A DNA stretch of 12,019 nucleotides from a bacterium UBP3_UBA1247. GTDB taxonomy: Bacteria > UBA3054. Positions within the stretch are counted from its first letter, which is position 1. Each line of letters begins with the position of its first letter. The notes under the pieces were generated by a model that was not told where the DNA came from, made no database searches, and was given only the letters and a program-made list of their open reading frames with translations. Below, in pieces: positions 1-6,484 of the stretch. The stretch lies in assembly GCA_002308555.1 (NCBI GenBank), contig DBWD01000038.1, positions 4,317 to 16,335 of the forward strand, written 5' to 3'. The position numbers and the translations under genes were made by a program.

Positions 1-116
1 GGCGCGTCGCCCAGGGCGCATTCCTTGATCTTGTCGTTCTCTATCCTGACGTAGCCCTGGCCTTCTAGGCCCTGGCTGGGATCGACTATATAACCGTTTG
101 TTAAGAGCATGTTCAT
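1..116 (-). CDS. pyrC: Dihydroorotase, N-terminal fragment (runs off the window)
   Basis: Only the first 38 codons are present. The product would close carbamoyl-aspartate to dihydroorotate in the cytoplasm, the step after PyrB. The visible N-terminus (LLTNGYIVDPSQGLEG, then YVRIENDKI) matches the beta-strand opening of amidohydrolase-family dihydroorotases of the PyrC type, which typically start with a short hydrophobic strand, NG.(V/I)DP and then IE.(D/N)KI. The metal-binding HxH motif would lie further along, outside the window. The start is the ATG at 116, 4 nt after the pyrB stop. A GAGG in the pyrB tail lies 9 nt upstream of it; a second ATG at 110 is also possible. The tight spacing shows co-transcription with pyrB. 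The identity rests on a short N-terminus plus operon context; another amidohydrolase such as hydantoinase is possible but less likely next to pyrB. Confidence 0.85.
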   Translation of the reverse strand, partial: MNMLLTNGYIVDPSQGLEGQGYVRIENDKIKECALGDA

Positions 117-120
117 CTTC

Positions 121-1062
121 TTATTCCTCTTTGATCTGGGTTCCGCCGGTGACCAGGAAAAGGACGGCCATTCTGACGGCCAGTCCGTTGGTTACTTGCT
201 GCAGGATGACGCTCCGGGGGCCGTCCGCCACGGTGCCGGAAAGTTCCACGCCGCGGTTGATGGGGCCCGGGTGCATGACTATGAGGCTTTCCGGAGTCTG
301 GTCGATTAATTTGGTGCTCAGCCCGAAGTAGCGGGCGTATTCCCTCAGGGAGGGGAACTGCACCTGCTGCTCGCGTTCCCTTTGTATGCGGAGCATGTTT
401 ACCGCGTCCACTTTTTTCAGCGTGGCGGGCAGGTCGTAGGAGACTTCCACGCCTTCGCCCATTCTTTCTATTTCCCTGGGGATGAGGGTGGAGGGGCCCA
501 CCACCGTGACGTGGGCGCCCAGTTTCTGCAGGCCCCAGATGTTGGAGCGGGCCACGCGGCTGTGGGAGATGTCGCCCACGATGGCGACCTTCAGTCCCTT
601 CAGGTCCCCGAATTTTTCCCTCAGGGTGTAGATGTCCAGGAGGGCCTGGGTGGGGTGCTCGTGCATGCCGTCGCCGGCGTTCACGACGCTGGGCTCGATG
701 TTCTCCGCCAGGTAGTGGGGGACGCCGGCGCAGGAGTGCCTGACCACGATGGCGTCGATGCGGTAAGAGCAGAGGTTCTTGACGGTGTCCAGCAGAGTCT
801 CGCCCTTGGTGACGCTGGAGGCCGCGATGTTGACGTTGACGATGTCGGCGCTCAGGCGCTTCTCCGCCACCTCGAAGGAAACCCTGGTGCGGGTGCTGGG
901 CTCGAAGAAAAGGTTCACCACGGTCTTGCCCCGCAGCGCCGGGACCTTCTTGATCGAGCGCGTGGCGATCTGGGCGAAGGCGCGGGCCGTGTCCAGAATG
1001 ACCGTGATCTCTTCGGCCGTCAGGTTCTCAAGCCCCAGGAGATCTTTTTTAGTCCATTGCAT
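121..1062 (-). CDS. pyrB: Aspartate carbamoyltransferase catalytic chain
   Basis: This 313-residue cytoplasmic enzyme condenses carbamoyl phosphate and aspartate, the committed step of pyrimidine synthesis. The carbamoyl-phosphate loop STRTR is at residues 56-60 inside FFEPSTRTRVSFE. The SVTKGET loop at 83-89 supplies the active-site Ser/Lys. HPTQALLD starts at 136, the aspartate-side R-x-Q-R-E-R is near 225-230 and HPGPINRG is at 264-271. The length is normal for a catalytic chain (about 305-315). No pyrI regulatory chain is adjacent, so a PyrI-independent form, perhaps associated with dihydroorotase, is plausible. The ATG at 1062 is set by a good Shine-Dalgarno AAGGAG (1068-1073) with 5-nt spacing. 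The gene lies 54 nt after pyrR, across a strong intrinsic terminator, and 4 nt before pyrC. No promoter was found between the terminator and pyrB, so expression must depend on read-through or antitermination. Confidence 0.98.
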   Translation of the reverse strand: MQWTKKDLLGLENLTAEEITVILDTARAFAQIATRSIKKVPALRGKTVVNLFFEPSTRTRVSFEVAEKRLSADIVNVNIAASSVTKGETLLDTVKNLCSYRIDAIVVRHSCAGVPHYLAENIEPSVVNAGDGMHEHPTQALLDIYTLREKFGDLKGLKVAIVGDISHSRVARSNIWGLQKLGAHVTVVGPSTLIPREIERMGEGVEVSYDLPATLKKVDAVNMLRIQREREQQVQFPSLREYARYFGLSTKLIDQTPESLIVMHPGPINRGVELSGTVADGPRSVILQQVTNGLAVRMAVLFLVTGGTQIKEE

Positions 1063-1089
1063 ATATGCTCCTTGATGATTATTTTTCTC

Positions 1090-1118
1090 AAAAAAAAAGA
1101 CTTGGCTTTTGCCAAGTC
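1090..1118 (-). terminator. Intrinsic terminator / candidate attenuator between pyrR and pyrB
   Basis: Reading the minus strand, a perfect 8-bp stem GACTTGGC/GCCAAGTC (1111-1118 and 1099-1106) closes a 4-nt AAAA loop and is followed directly by nine T residues (1098-1090). This is a textbook rho-independent terminator. Its 5' arm begins inside the pyrR TGA stop codon (1119-1117). Because pyrB and pyrC lie immediately downstream with no visible promoter of their own, it probably acts as a regulated or partial terminator. On the plus strand the same stem is followed by ATTTTCTTT, so it may also stop transcription weakly in that direction. Confidence 0.9.
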
Positions 1119-1638
1119 ATTTTCTTTCCACGACCTCAACGAGGTCTTCGTCGTCAAGCTCCTGCATTTTGACGTTGACCTTTTCCTCGTATTTGGTTTT
1201 TGCTTTCAATCCGACGAAGTCGGCCTGGATGGGAAGCTCTCTCCAGCCCCTGTCCACCAGCACCGCCAGCTTGACGGCCTTGGCGCGGCCGTTGTCCGCC
1301 AGGGCGTCCAGGGCGGCCCTTATGGTGCGGCCGGAAAAGAGCACGTCGTCCACCAGGACCACGATCTTGCCGTTGATGTCGTCGGGGATGCTGGTGGAGT
1401 GCACCACGGGCCTCAGGGCCACCAGGGAAAGGTCGTCCCTGTAGAAGGTGATGTCCAGGATGCCCTGGCTTACCTTTTTGCCGGTCTTGGCTTCCAGAAG
1501 GGCGGCCAGCCTTTGCGCGATGTAAACGCCGCGGCGCTGGATGCCCACCAGTATGGTGTCCTCCAGGGGCAGCTCGGAGAGCGAGCCCGCCAGCGCGTCA
1601 AGCGTTTCCGCGAATTTTGTTTTGTCAGCTATGATCAT
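1117..1638 (-). CDS. pyrR: PyrR: pyrimidine operon regulator / uracil phosphoribosyltransferase
   Basis: This is a 173-residue type I phosphoribosyltransferase-fold protein. In characterised bacteria PyrR binds pyr mRNA in a UMP-dependent way to promote transcription termination, and often has uracil phosphoribosyltransferase activity. The PRPP-binding motif VVLVDDVLFSGRT is at residues 93-105. VGIQRRGVYIAQRL (31-44) and LDITFYRDDL (61-70) are typical PyrR blocks, and LVDRGWRELPIQADFVG is near 127-143. An in-frame TTG at 1662 would add eight residues, but it coincides with the predicted transcription start. The ATG at 1638 is therefore preferred; it gives a roughly 24-nt leader with only a weak GAG upstream. 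The leader is too short to hold a classical PyrR attenuator, so control more likely acts at the terminator after this gene. Near residues 143-149 the family's usual KNIPTS-type segment is replaced by LKAKTK, and the His of DRGHRELPI is Trp. Confidence 0.95.
   Translation of the reverse strand: MIIADKTKFAETLDALAGSLSELPLEDTILVGIQRRGVYIAQRLAALLEAKTGKKVSQGILDITFYRDDLSLVALRPVVHSTSIPDDINGKIVVLVDDVLFSGRTIRAALDALADNGRAKAVKLAVLVDRGWRELPIQADFVGLKAKTKYEEKVNVKMQELDDEDLVEVVERK
1132..1146 (-). promoter_or_regulatory. Small hairpin upstream of the pyrR-pyrB terminator
   Basis: On the minus strand the last codons of pyrR contain the perfect inverted repeat GACCTC-GTT-GAGGTC (6-bp stem, 3-nt loop). It lies 13 nt before the stem of the intrinsic terminator. 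It contains a GAGGU stretch, as does the Bacillus PyrR-binding loop, but the rest of that consensus does not fit. It could be part of an RNA switch controlling pyrBC or simply a coding coincidence. Confidence 0.35.
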
Positions 1639-1668
1639 TTTCAAATTCTCGAATATTTCCAAACTTGA

Positions 1669-1697
1669 ATTATAGCATAATCCTCCCCGGGCGGCAA
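1669..1697 (-). promoter_or_regulatory. Promoter of the pyrRBC operon
   Basis: On the minus strand, -35 TTGCCG (1697-1692), a 17-nt spacer and a perfect -10 TATAAT (1674-1669) preceded by TGC (extended -10). Transcription should begin near 1662. This position decides against the TTG at 1662 as the pyrR start and leaves a leader of about 24 nt before the ATG at 1638. It is divergent from the promoter at 1724-1753; the two -35 boxes are 26 nt apart. Confidence 0.85.
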
Positions 1698-1723
1698 AAC
1701 GGCCTTTTCCCGCCCGCGCGCCC

Positions 1724-1753
1724 TTGCCTTTCCGGCTTTCCTTGGTTTATAAT
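1724..1753 (+). promoter_or_regulatory. Promoter of the DUF5131 gene
   Basis: -35 TTGCCT (1724-1729), an 18-nt spacer and a perfect -10 TATAAT (1748-1753). Transcription should start near 1760, only about 3 nt before the ATG at 1763, so the mRNA is predicted to be leaderless or nearly so. Confidence 0.75.
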
Positions 1754-1762
1754 CTTCGCGGT

Positions 1763-2530
1763 ATGACAAACATTCTCTGGAACCCTTGGCACGGCTGCCA
1801 TAAAATTTCCGCCGGCTGCGCCCACTGCTACGTTTACCGCCGGGACGCCTCCATCGAAAAGGACGCTTCCCGGGTGGTGCGCAACAGGGATTTCTACCTG
1901 CCCGTGAGCCGGGCCAGGGACGGAAGCTACAAGATCCCGGGCGGCTCCCATCTGGACACCTGCTTCACCTCGGACTTTTTCCTGGAGGAGGCGGATCCCT
2001 GGCGCGCCGAGTGCTGGGAGATGATGAAGATCCGGAGCGACCTGAGCTTTTTCTTCATCACGAAAAGGATCGACAGGATGGAGAAGTGTCTGCCGCCGGA
2101 CTGGGGGGAAAAGGGCTATCCCAACGTTTCCATTGCCTGCACCGTGGAGAACCAGGCCATGGCGGACTACCGGCTGCCCATTTATCTCCGAATGCCGCTT
2201 GGGGCGAGATCAATAATCTGCTCGCCGCTTTTGGAAAAGATCGAGCTGAAAAAATATTTGGTCCGCGACGTGACGCACCTGACCGCGGCGGGGGAGTCCG
2301 GACCCGGGGCCAGGGTCTGCGACTACGAATGGGTGCTGGACCTGAGGCGGCAGTGTCTGGAGACCGGCACGGCCTTCTGGTTCATGCAGACCGGGGCGAA
2401 TTTCCGGAAGGACGGGAAACTTTACCGCGTGCCCAGGAAGATCCAGCATTCCCAGGCCAGGAAAGCCGGCATCAACTATTCCGGTTCCAGGAAGATCAAG
2501 GAAGACCTGACCATTCCGCTTTTCGAGTAA
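1763..2530 (+). CDS. DUF5131 / phage Gp37-Gp68-like protein
   Basis: A 255-residue protein of the DUF5131 family, best known from the mycobacteriophage proteins Gp37/Gp68. Its biochemical function is not established to my knowledge. Family hallmarks are the N-terminal WNPWHGCHKISAGCAHCY, with three cysteines C12-x6-C19-x2-C22 in an arrangement that recalls an iron-sulfur cluster site, an ITKR segment near residue 96, and AAGESGPGAR, matching the family's GGESGP-AR block. The C-terminal FWFMQTG takes the place of the usual FFFKQWG. The ATG at 1763 is chosen because an upstream in-frame extension to 1724 would start inside the -35 box and the family begins at the WNP block. There is no Shine-Dalgarno; the message appears leaderless. 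The gene stands alone, divergent from the pyr operon, with no phage genes nearby, so it may be a domesticated or housekeeping copy. Confidence 0.87.
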   Translation: MTNILWNPWHGCHKISAGCAHCYVYRRDASIEKDASRVVRNRDFYLPVSRARDGSYKIPGGSHLDTCFTSDFFLEEADPWRAECWEMMKIRSDLSFFFITKRIDRMEKCLPPDWGEKGYPNVSIACTVENQAMADYRLPIYLRMPLGARSIICSPLLEKIELKKYLVRDVTHLTAAGESGPGARVCDYEWVLDLRRQCLETGTAFWFMQTGANFRKDGKLYRVPRKIQHSQARKAGINYSGSRKIKEDLTIPLFE

Positions 2531-2536
2531 AATCCC

Positions 2537-2565
2537 TTGCCGATAGGGGGTGCTTTTGCTATAAT
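2537..2565 (+). promoter_or_regulatory. Promoter of the MCE-lipoprotein-oligopeptidase operon
   Basis: -35 TTGCCG (2537-2542), a 17-nt spacer and a -10 TATAAT (2560-2565) preceded by TGC. It has the same -35, spacer length and extended -10 as the pyrR promoter. The predicted start near 2572 gives a leader of about 23 nt with no Shine-Dalgarno before the ATG at 2595. Confidence 0.85.
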
Positions 2566-2594
2566 CCTTTAATAAACTTTAAACATCCACTATC

Positions 2595-3596
2595 ATGGCA
2601 TCGGAACTACACAAAACCAGAGTAGGGATATTTGTCTGCTTAGGCTTTTCCCTCATCATCGTGGCGCTCCTGATCTGGAGCCACATTTCCTGGGGAGGCT
2701 CGCCCAGAAGGTATTCCTGCTATTTCTGCGAGAGCGTTCAGGGTCTGACCGTCAGCTCGCCGGTCCGCTTCAGGGGGATAACCGTGGGATCAGTCTCCCA
2801 CATAGGCATCGCGCCCGACGGCGAACTCGCGGAGATCTTCTTCGAGATCTCGCCGGGCAACGGCTTCGTCGTCGAGCCTGACAACATGTACATCCACATA
2901 ACCGGCAACCTGCTCACGGGCATAAAATACCTCGAGATAGAGCTGGTGGGGGACAGGCCCAAGCCCAGCCGGGATTTTCCCTTCGAGCCTGAGTATCCGG
3001 TGGTGGGAACGTACCACACTGTCTCCGCCGAGGACATTTTCTACCAGCTGACGAAATTAATAGAAGACCTCAACGTCAAGTCCATCTCCACCTCCATCAC
3101 GAACATCCTTGACGGCATCCAGAAGGTTTTGGGCCACAACAATCTCGCCCCGCTGGTATCCAACGTCACCGTGACGAGCCAGAACATCAAGGAGATCACG
3201 GACTCCCTCAAGGTCTCCGTCACGACGAGGAACGTGGCGCTGCTCTATACGAACCTGAACCAGGCGGTGGTGAACTTCCGGGCGGTCTCGGACACCTTGG
3301 GAAACAATCTTAACGACGCCGTGGTCTCGAATATCGTCGGCAACATATCCGAGACGACGGAAAACGTCAAGGCGGCGGTCAACGCCGTTTCGCCAGACGA
3401 CATCAAGGCTTTCGCCGATTCGCTGCAGAAACTTCTCGTGCACGTCAACATGCTCGTCAACATGACCAGCGAGGAAGTCGAGGACCTGATGGCCGAAGTC
3501 CAGCGGGCGGCCGTCAACGTCAGGGCCTTTACGGAAGCCCTGCGAGCCAGGCCGGGACAAACTTTGTTCGGCGAGGATAAGGAGAAAAACAAATGA
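2595..3596 (+). CDS. MCE-domain lipid-transport protein (MlaD-like)
   Basis: A 333-residue protein of the MlaD/MCE family. Such proteins form periplasmic rings that bind and pass lipids between membranes, together with an MlaE-type permease and an MlaF-type ATPase. Residues 9-31 form one transmembrane anchor after a short basic N-terminus. An MCE domain spans about 38-119, with the hallmark ESVQGLTVSSPVRFRGITVG and the later LLTGIKYLEIEL. A long, probably helical C-terminal region (about 150-320) follows, with repeated T/V/N-rich segments, as in single-MCE proteins whose helices assemble into a barrel. The ATG at 2595 gives the complete anchor. The stop codon overlaps the next gene's ATG (ATGA), so the two are translationally coupled. 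No permease or ATPase gene is in the window, so the rest of the complex must be encoded elsewhere. The exact subtype (Mla, PqiB-like or other) cannot be fixed. Confidence 0.9.
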   Translation: MASELHKTRVGIFVCLGFSLIIVALLIWSHISWGGSPRRYSCYFCESVQGLTVSSPVRFRGITVGSVSHIGIAPDGELAEIFFEISPGNGFVVEPDNMYIHITGNLLTGIKYLEIELVGDRPKPSRDFPFEPEYPVVGTYHTVSAEDIFYQLTKLIEDLNVKSISTSITNILDGIQKVLGHNNLAPLVSNVTVTSQNIKEITDSLKVSVTTRNVALLYTNLNQAVVNFRAVSDTLGNNLNDAVVSNIVGNISETTENVKAAVNAVSPDDIKAFADSLQKLLVHVNMLVNMTSEEVEDLMAEVQRAAVNVRAFTEALRARPGQTLFGEDKEKNK

Positions 3597-4246
3597 GAAA
3601 ACTTTTATTTTTGCTTTTGGCCTCGTTCCTTTTGGCCGGCTGCCTGAGCGGGATCTTCAAAAGGGAAGCGATAACCGTCAATTACTACCAGATAGAGTAT
3701 CCCGAGATCGAGAAGGTCTGCTCGGAACCCTTCGACCTCGCGCTTTCCTTCAGAAAACTGCAGGTCAACTCCGCCTACGACCGCAGCACCCTGATCTACA
3801 TGAACGGCGACAAGTCCGGCGGCGTGTACAAATATGACGAGTGGCTCTCCTCTCCCGACGAACTGATCTTCTCCATGCTGCAAAGGGACCTGGAGGACGG
3901 CGGCGTCTTCAAGAGCCTGACCACCAGGACCTCCGGCGTCCTGCCCGATTACGCTTTGGCGGGCACTTTGGTGGAGGTCTACGAGAGCAGGGAGCTTCTG
4001 GGCATCAAAGCCAAGGCCCACGTGGTCATGCTCTTCACCCTGACGAGGCTTGACCGCGGCAGCAAATCTTCCAGGGTCGTGATGCAGAAGCGCTACACGG
4101 CTGACAGCGAATGTTCCAGCGAGGATCCCGAATCCTACGTAAAGGGAGTCTGCTCCTCCATCCGGGAGATCTCAGAGAAGCTGAACAAGGACGTTTACCA
4201 GGCTGTCAAGGAAGAAGAAGAACGTTTGAAAAAAGAAAAGGAGTGA
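3593..4246 (+). CDS. ABC-type transport auxiliary lipoprotein (PqiC-like)
   Basis: A 217-residue predicted lipoprotein. The signal peptide MRKLLFLLLASFLLAGC ends in a lipobox LAGC with the modified Cys at 17. The body fits the ABC_trans_aux (PqiC-like) family: an early strand with YYQIEY, then the characteristic YDRSTLIY..., YKYDEWLSSP and L-x-L-x-D-L pattern around residues 62-100. The tail is a charged Lys/Glu-rich helix (about 195-217). Members are anchored in the outer membrane beside MCE transporters, and the overlap with the MCE gene supports the same role here. The ATG sits in the ATGA overlap with the preceding stop and has an AAGGAG Shine-Dalgarno about 8 nt upstream. The next gene follows after 2 nt. 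The family call rests on pattern and context. Confidence 0.8.
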   Translation: MRKLLFLLLASFLLAGCLSGIFKREAITVNYYQIEYPEIEKVCSEPFDLALSFRKLQVNSAYDRSTLIYMNGDKSGGVYKYDEWLSSPDELIFSMLQRDLEDGGVFKSLTTRTSGVLPDYALAGTLVEVYESRELLGIKAKAHVVMLFTLTRLDRGSKSSRVVMQKRYTADSECSSEDPESYVKGVCSSIREISEKLNKDVYQAVKEEEERLKKEKE

Positions 4247-4248
4247 CA

Positions 4249-6405
4249 ATGCTATCCAAAAATATCCTGCCCTTAACGCTGACCGTTTTAATCTCAGGCT
4301 GCTTTTCCAAAATGCCGGAAACAATCTTCACCGCGATGAATTCAGACAATATCCCGCCCGCCCCCGCGACCAAGGTCATACCCGAGACCAACGTTTACCA
4401 CGGCGTGGCGATAGTAGACGACTATGCCTGGATGGAGGACAACACCAGGGCCGACGTTCAGGAATGGACCAAAGAGCAGAACGAGCGCTTCTACGAATAC
4501 GCCGACAAACTGCCCGCCACGGCCTACCTGACTAGGGAATACAGGCGCCTCTGGCGCTACGCCGACCAGACCGTGCCCACGGAGGTCTACGACGGAGAGA
4601 GGCTTTACTTCAGCAAGAAGGGCGCGGACGACACCAAGTGGATCCTCATGACGAAGGCCAACGCCAACGCCCCCGAGGTGGTCGTGCTGGATCCCAACAA
4701 GTGGGACAAGGACGACTCGCTTTCCGGCGCGGCCAGGTCCCGGGACGGCCGCTACGTGGCCTACGGCATAGCCCACGCCGGCGACGAGAACCCCGTCATC
4801 CACGTCCTGGACGTGGAGAACATGATAGAGCTGCCCGACAGGCTCAAAGGCTGGAAGCAGGGCGTCAGCTGCTGGAAGAAGGACAACTCCGGCTTCTACT
4901 ACGCCTGCAAGCCCTCCAAGGGAACGGTCCCCGAGGGCGAGGAGTTCTACTGGCACGCGGTCTATTTCCACAAGCTGGGCACGAGCAGCGAAGAAGATCA
5001 GCTGATCTTCAATTCCGAGACCGACAGGGAAAAATGGCACGGCGTGGACCTCTCCGACGACGAGAAATACATGCTCTACTACCGGGGCAATTTCGGCAGC
5101 GCCGACATCTGGCTCAAGAAGAACATCGAGGGCGCTGAGCTGGTTCCCGTGGTCATCGGCAAGGAAGCCAATTTCGACGTGGCCATGGTGGAAAACAAGC
5201 TTTTCATCAGGACGAACCTGGACGCCCCCAAATTCATGGTCTACGTGGCGGACATGGAGAAGCCGGGCTTCGAGAACTGGGAAGTGTTCCTCCCGGAAAG
5301 CGAGGACAAACTGGAAGACTTGAGCTTCATCGACGGACACATCTACGCCAAGTATCTCCGGGGCATCGAGACCGTCATCAAGGTCTACAACTTTGACGGA
5401 ACCTTCGTGAGGAACATGACGCTTCCCGCCAGCTTCTGCTCCGCCGGCGTCTCCGGCTATTGGCACAAGGGCCCGGTCAGGCTCAACTGCTCCAGCTACC
5501 TTATTCCCAACACCACCTACGCTTACAACGTCAACGACGACACGCTCACCGTCCTCAAGGAATTCCCGGTGAAGTACGACCTGGACAACTGCGCGGTCAC
5601 CCAGGTCTTCTATCCCTCCAAGGACGGCACCAAGATCCCCATGACCATCGTCTATCCCAAGGACCGCGCCAGGGACGGCTCCTGCCCCTGCATCCTGGAC
5701 GGCTACGGCGGCTTCAACGTCTCCCTGACGCCGGGCTTCATCGGCTCCAACTCCCTGTGGGTGCAACAGGGCGGCGTCTTCGCCATCGCGAACTTGAGGG
5801 GCGGCGGTGAGTACGGCGAGACCTGGCACAAGGCCGGCATGCGGGAGAACAAGCAGAACGTCTTCGATGACTTCATCGCGGCGGCGGAATATCTCATCAG
5901 GGAAGGCTACACCTCCAAGGAGAAACTGGGCATTTCCGGCGGCTCTAACGGCGGCCTTTTGGTGGGCGCCTGCGCCGTGCAGCGCCCCGACCTGTACAAG
6001 GCCGTAAGGTGCGGCGTGCCTTTGCTGGACATGATCAAGTTCCACAAGTTCAGGATCGCCAACATCTGGAGCGAGGAATACGGCACTTCCGACGACAAGG
6101 CGCAGTTTGAGTACCTTCTGAAGTACTCCCCCTATCAGAACATCAAGAAGGGCGTGAAGTACCCCGACATGCTCATCACAGGCGGCGAGAATGACGCCAG
6201 GGTGGATCCCATGCACGTCAGGAAGATGGGCGCCAAGCTCCAGGCCTGCACGACCGGCGGAGTAGTCTTCCCGGTGGTCTATCCGGACGCCGGCCACGGC
6301 TCCTCCGTGGACTTCGATTCCCGGGTCAGGCAGTACGCCAGGGAGGGCGCCTTCATGTACGACCGCCTCGGCCTCGAGATAAGGGAGGAGCCGGCGAAGG
6401 AATGA
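4249..6405 (+). CDS. Prolyl oligopeptidase (S9A family), predicted lipoprotein
   Basis: A 718-residue serine peptidase expected to cleave short peptides after proline. The length matches the family (porcine enzyme about 710). An N-terminal cap precedes the beta-propeller (YHGVAIVDDYAWMED, residues about 45-60). The C-terminal alpha/beta-hydrolase domain carries the nucleophile in GGSNGG (S566), the acid in ENDARV (D649, with substrate-binding R651) and the base in AGHGSS (H683). All three triad members are intact. The N-terminus MLSKNILPLTLTVLISGC is a lipoprotein signal with a putative lipidated Cys18, so the enzyme is probably periplasmic and membrane-anchored. The ATG at 4249 is chosen because it follows AAAGGAG with 6-nt spacing and yields the signal peptide; an in-frame upstream extension runs back inside the preceding gene and is rejected. 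It is the last gene of the operon, just before a strong terminator. Confidence 0.97.
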   Translation: MLSKNILPLTLTVLISGCFSKMPETIFTAMNSDNIPPAPATKVIPETNVYHGVAIVDDYAWMEDNTRADVQEWTKEQNERFYEYADKLPATAYLTREYRRLWRYADQTVPTEVYDGERLYFSKKGADDTKWILMTKANANAPEVVVLDPNKWDKDDSLSGAARSRDGRYVAYGIAHAGDENPVIHVLDVENMIELPDRLKGWKQGVSCWKKDNSGFYYACKPSKGTVPEGEEFYWHAVYFHKLGTSSEEDQLIFNSETDREKWHGVDLSDDEKYMLYYRGNFGSADIWLKKNIEGAELVPVVIGKEANFDVAMVENKLFIRTNLDAPKFMVYVADMEKPGFENWEVFLPESEDKLEDLSFIDGHIYAKYLRGIETVIKVYNFDGTFVRNMTLPASFCSAGVSGYWHKGPVRLNCSSYLIPNTTYAYNVNDDTLTVLKEFPVKYDLDNCAVTQVFYPSKDGTKIPMTIVYPKDRARDGSCPCILDGYGGFNVSLTPGFIGSNSLWVQQGGVFAIANLRGGGEYGETWHKAGMRENKQNVFDDFIAAAEYLIREGYTSKEKLGISGGSNGGLLVGACAVQRPDLYKAVRCGVPLLDMIKFHKFRIANIWSEEYGTSDDKAQFEYLLKYSPYQNIKKGVKYPDMLITGGENDARVDPMHVRKMGAKLQACTTGGVVFPVVYPDAGHGSSVDFDSRVRQYAREGAFMYDRLGLEIREEPAKE

Positions 6406-6434
6406 CGCTTCCTCCCGGACGCGGAGAATAAAAA

Positions 6435-6471
6435 AAGCCCCGAAGAAAGATCTTCGGGGCTTCTTTTTTTT
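6435..6471. terminator. Bidirectional intrinsic terminator between convergent genes
   Basis: A perfect 10-bp stem GCCCCGAAGA/TCTTCGGGGC (6437-6446 and 6451-6460) with a 4-nt loop, extended by two A:T pairs. It is followed on the plus strand by TTCTTTTTTTTA and on the minus strand by a T-rich run from the A tract at 6430-6436. It ends the prolyl oligopeptidase operon and also the RRM gene, whose stop is 14 nt away. Confidence 0.95.
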
Positions 6472-6484
6472 AGTCAGCTCTCTA

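Noticed and set aside
1063..1089. A separate promoter for pyrB in the pyrR-pyrB spacer.
   Set aside because: A/T-rich bits are present, but any -35/-10 pair of acceptable spacing would place the start inside or after the pyrB start codon.
1698..1723. Operator palindrome between the divergent pyrR and DUF5131 promoters.
   Set aside because: The 26 nt between the -35 boxes are C/G-rich and show no clear dyad symmetry.
2534..2558. Possible terminator after the DUF5131 gene: CCCT (2534-2537) pairing with AGGG (2545-2548), followed by a short T run.
   Set aside because: The stem is only 4 bp with a 7-nt loop and the T run is interrupted. The -35 box of the next promoter lies in it.
4111..4248. 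A 46-codon upstream extension of the prolyl oligopeptidase frame.
   Set aside because: It lies within the preceding lipoprotein gene, lacks a ribosome site and would bury the lipoprotein signal peptide that begins at 4249.
4342..6297. A 651-codon open frame on the minus strand opposite the prolyl oligopeptidase gene, and similar long antisense frames opposite other genes (for example 7350-8642 and 10404-11915).
   Set aside because: They are shadows produced by GC-rich codon use of the real genes. Their translations are rich in G, V, D, H and A with no recognisable motif, and the plus-strand frames hold complete catalytic motifs.
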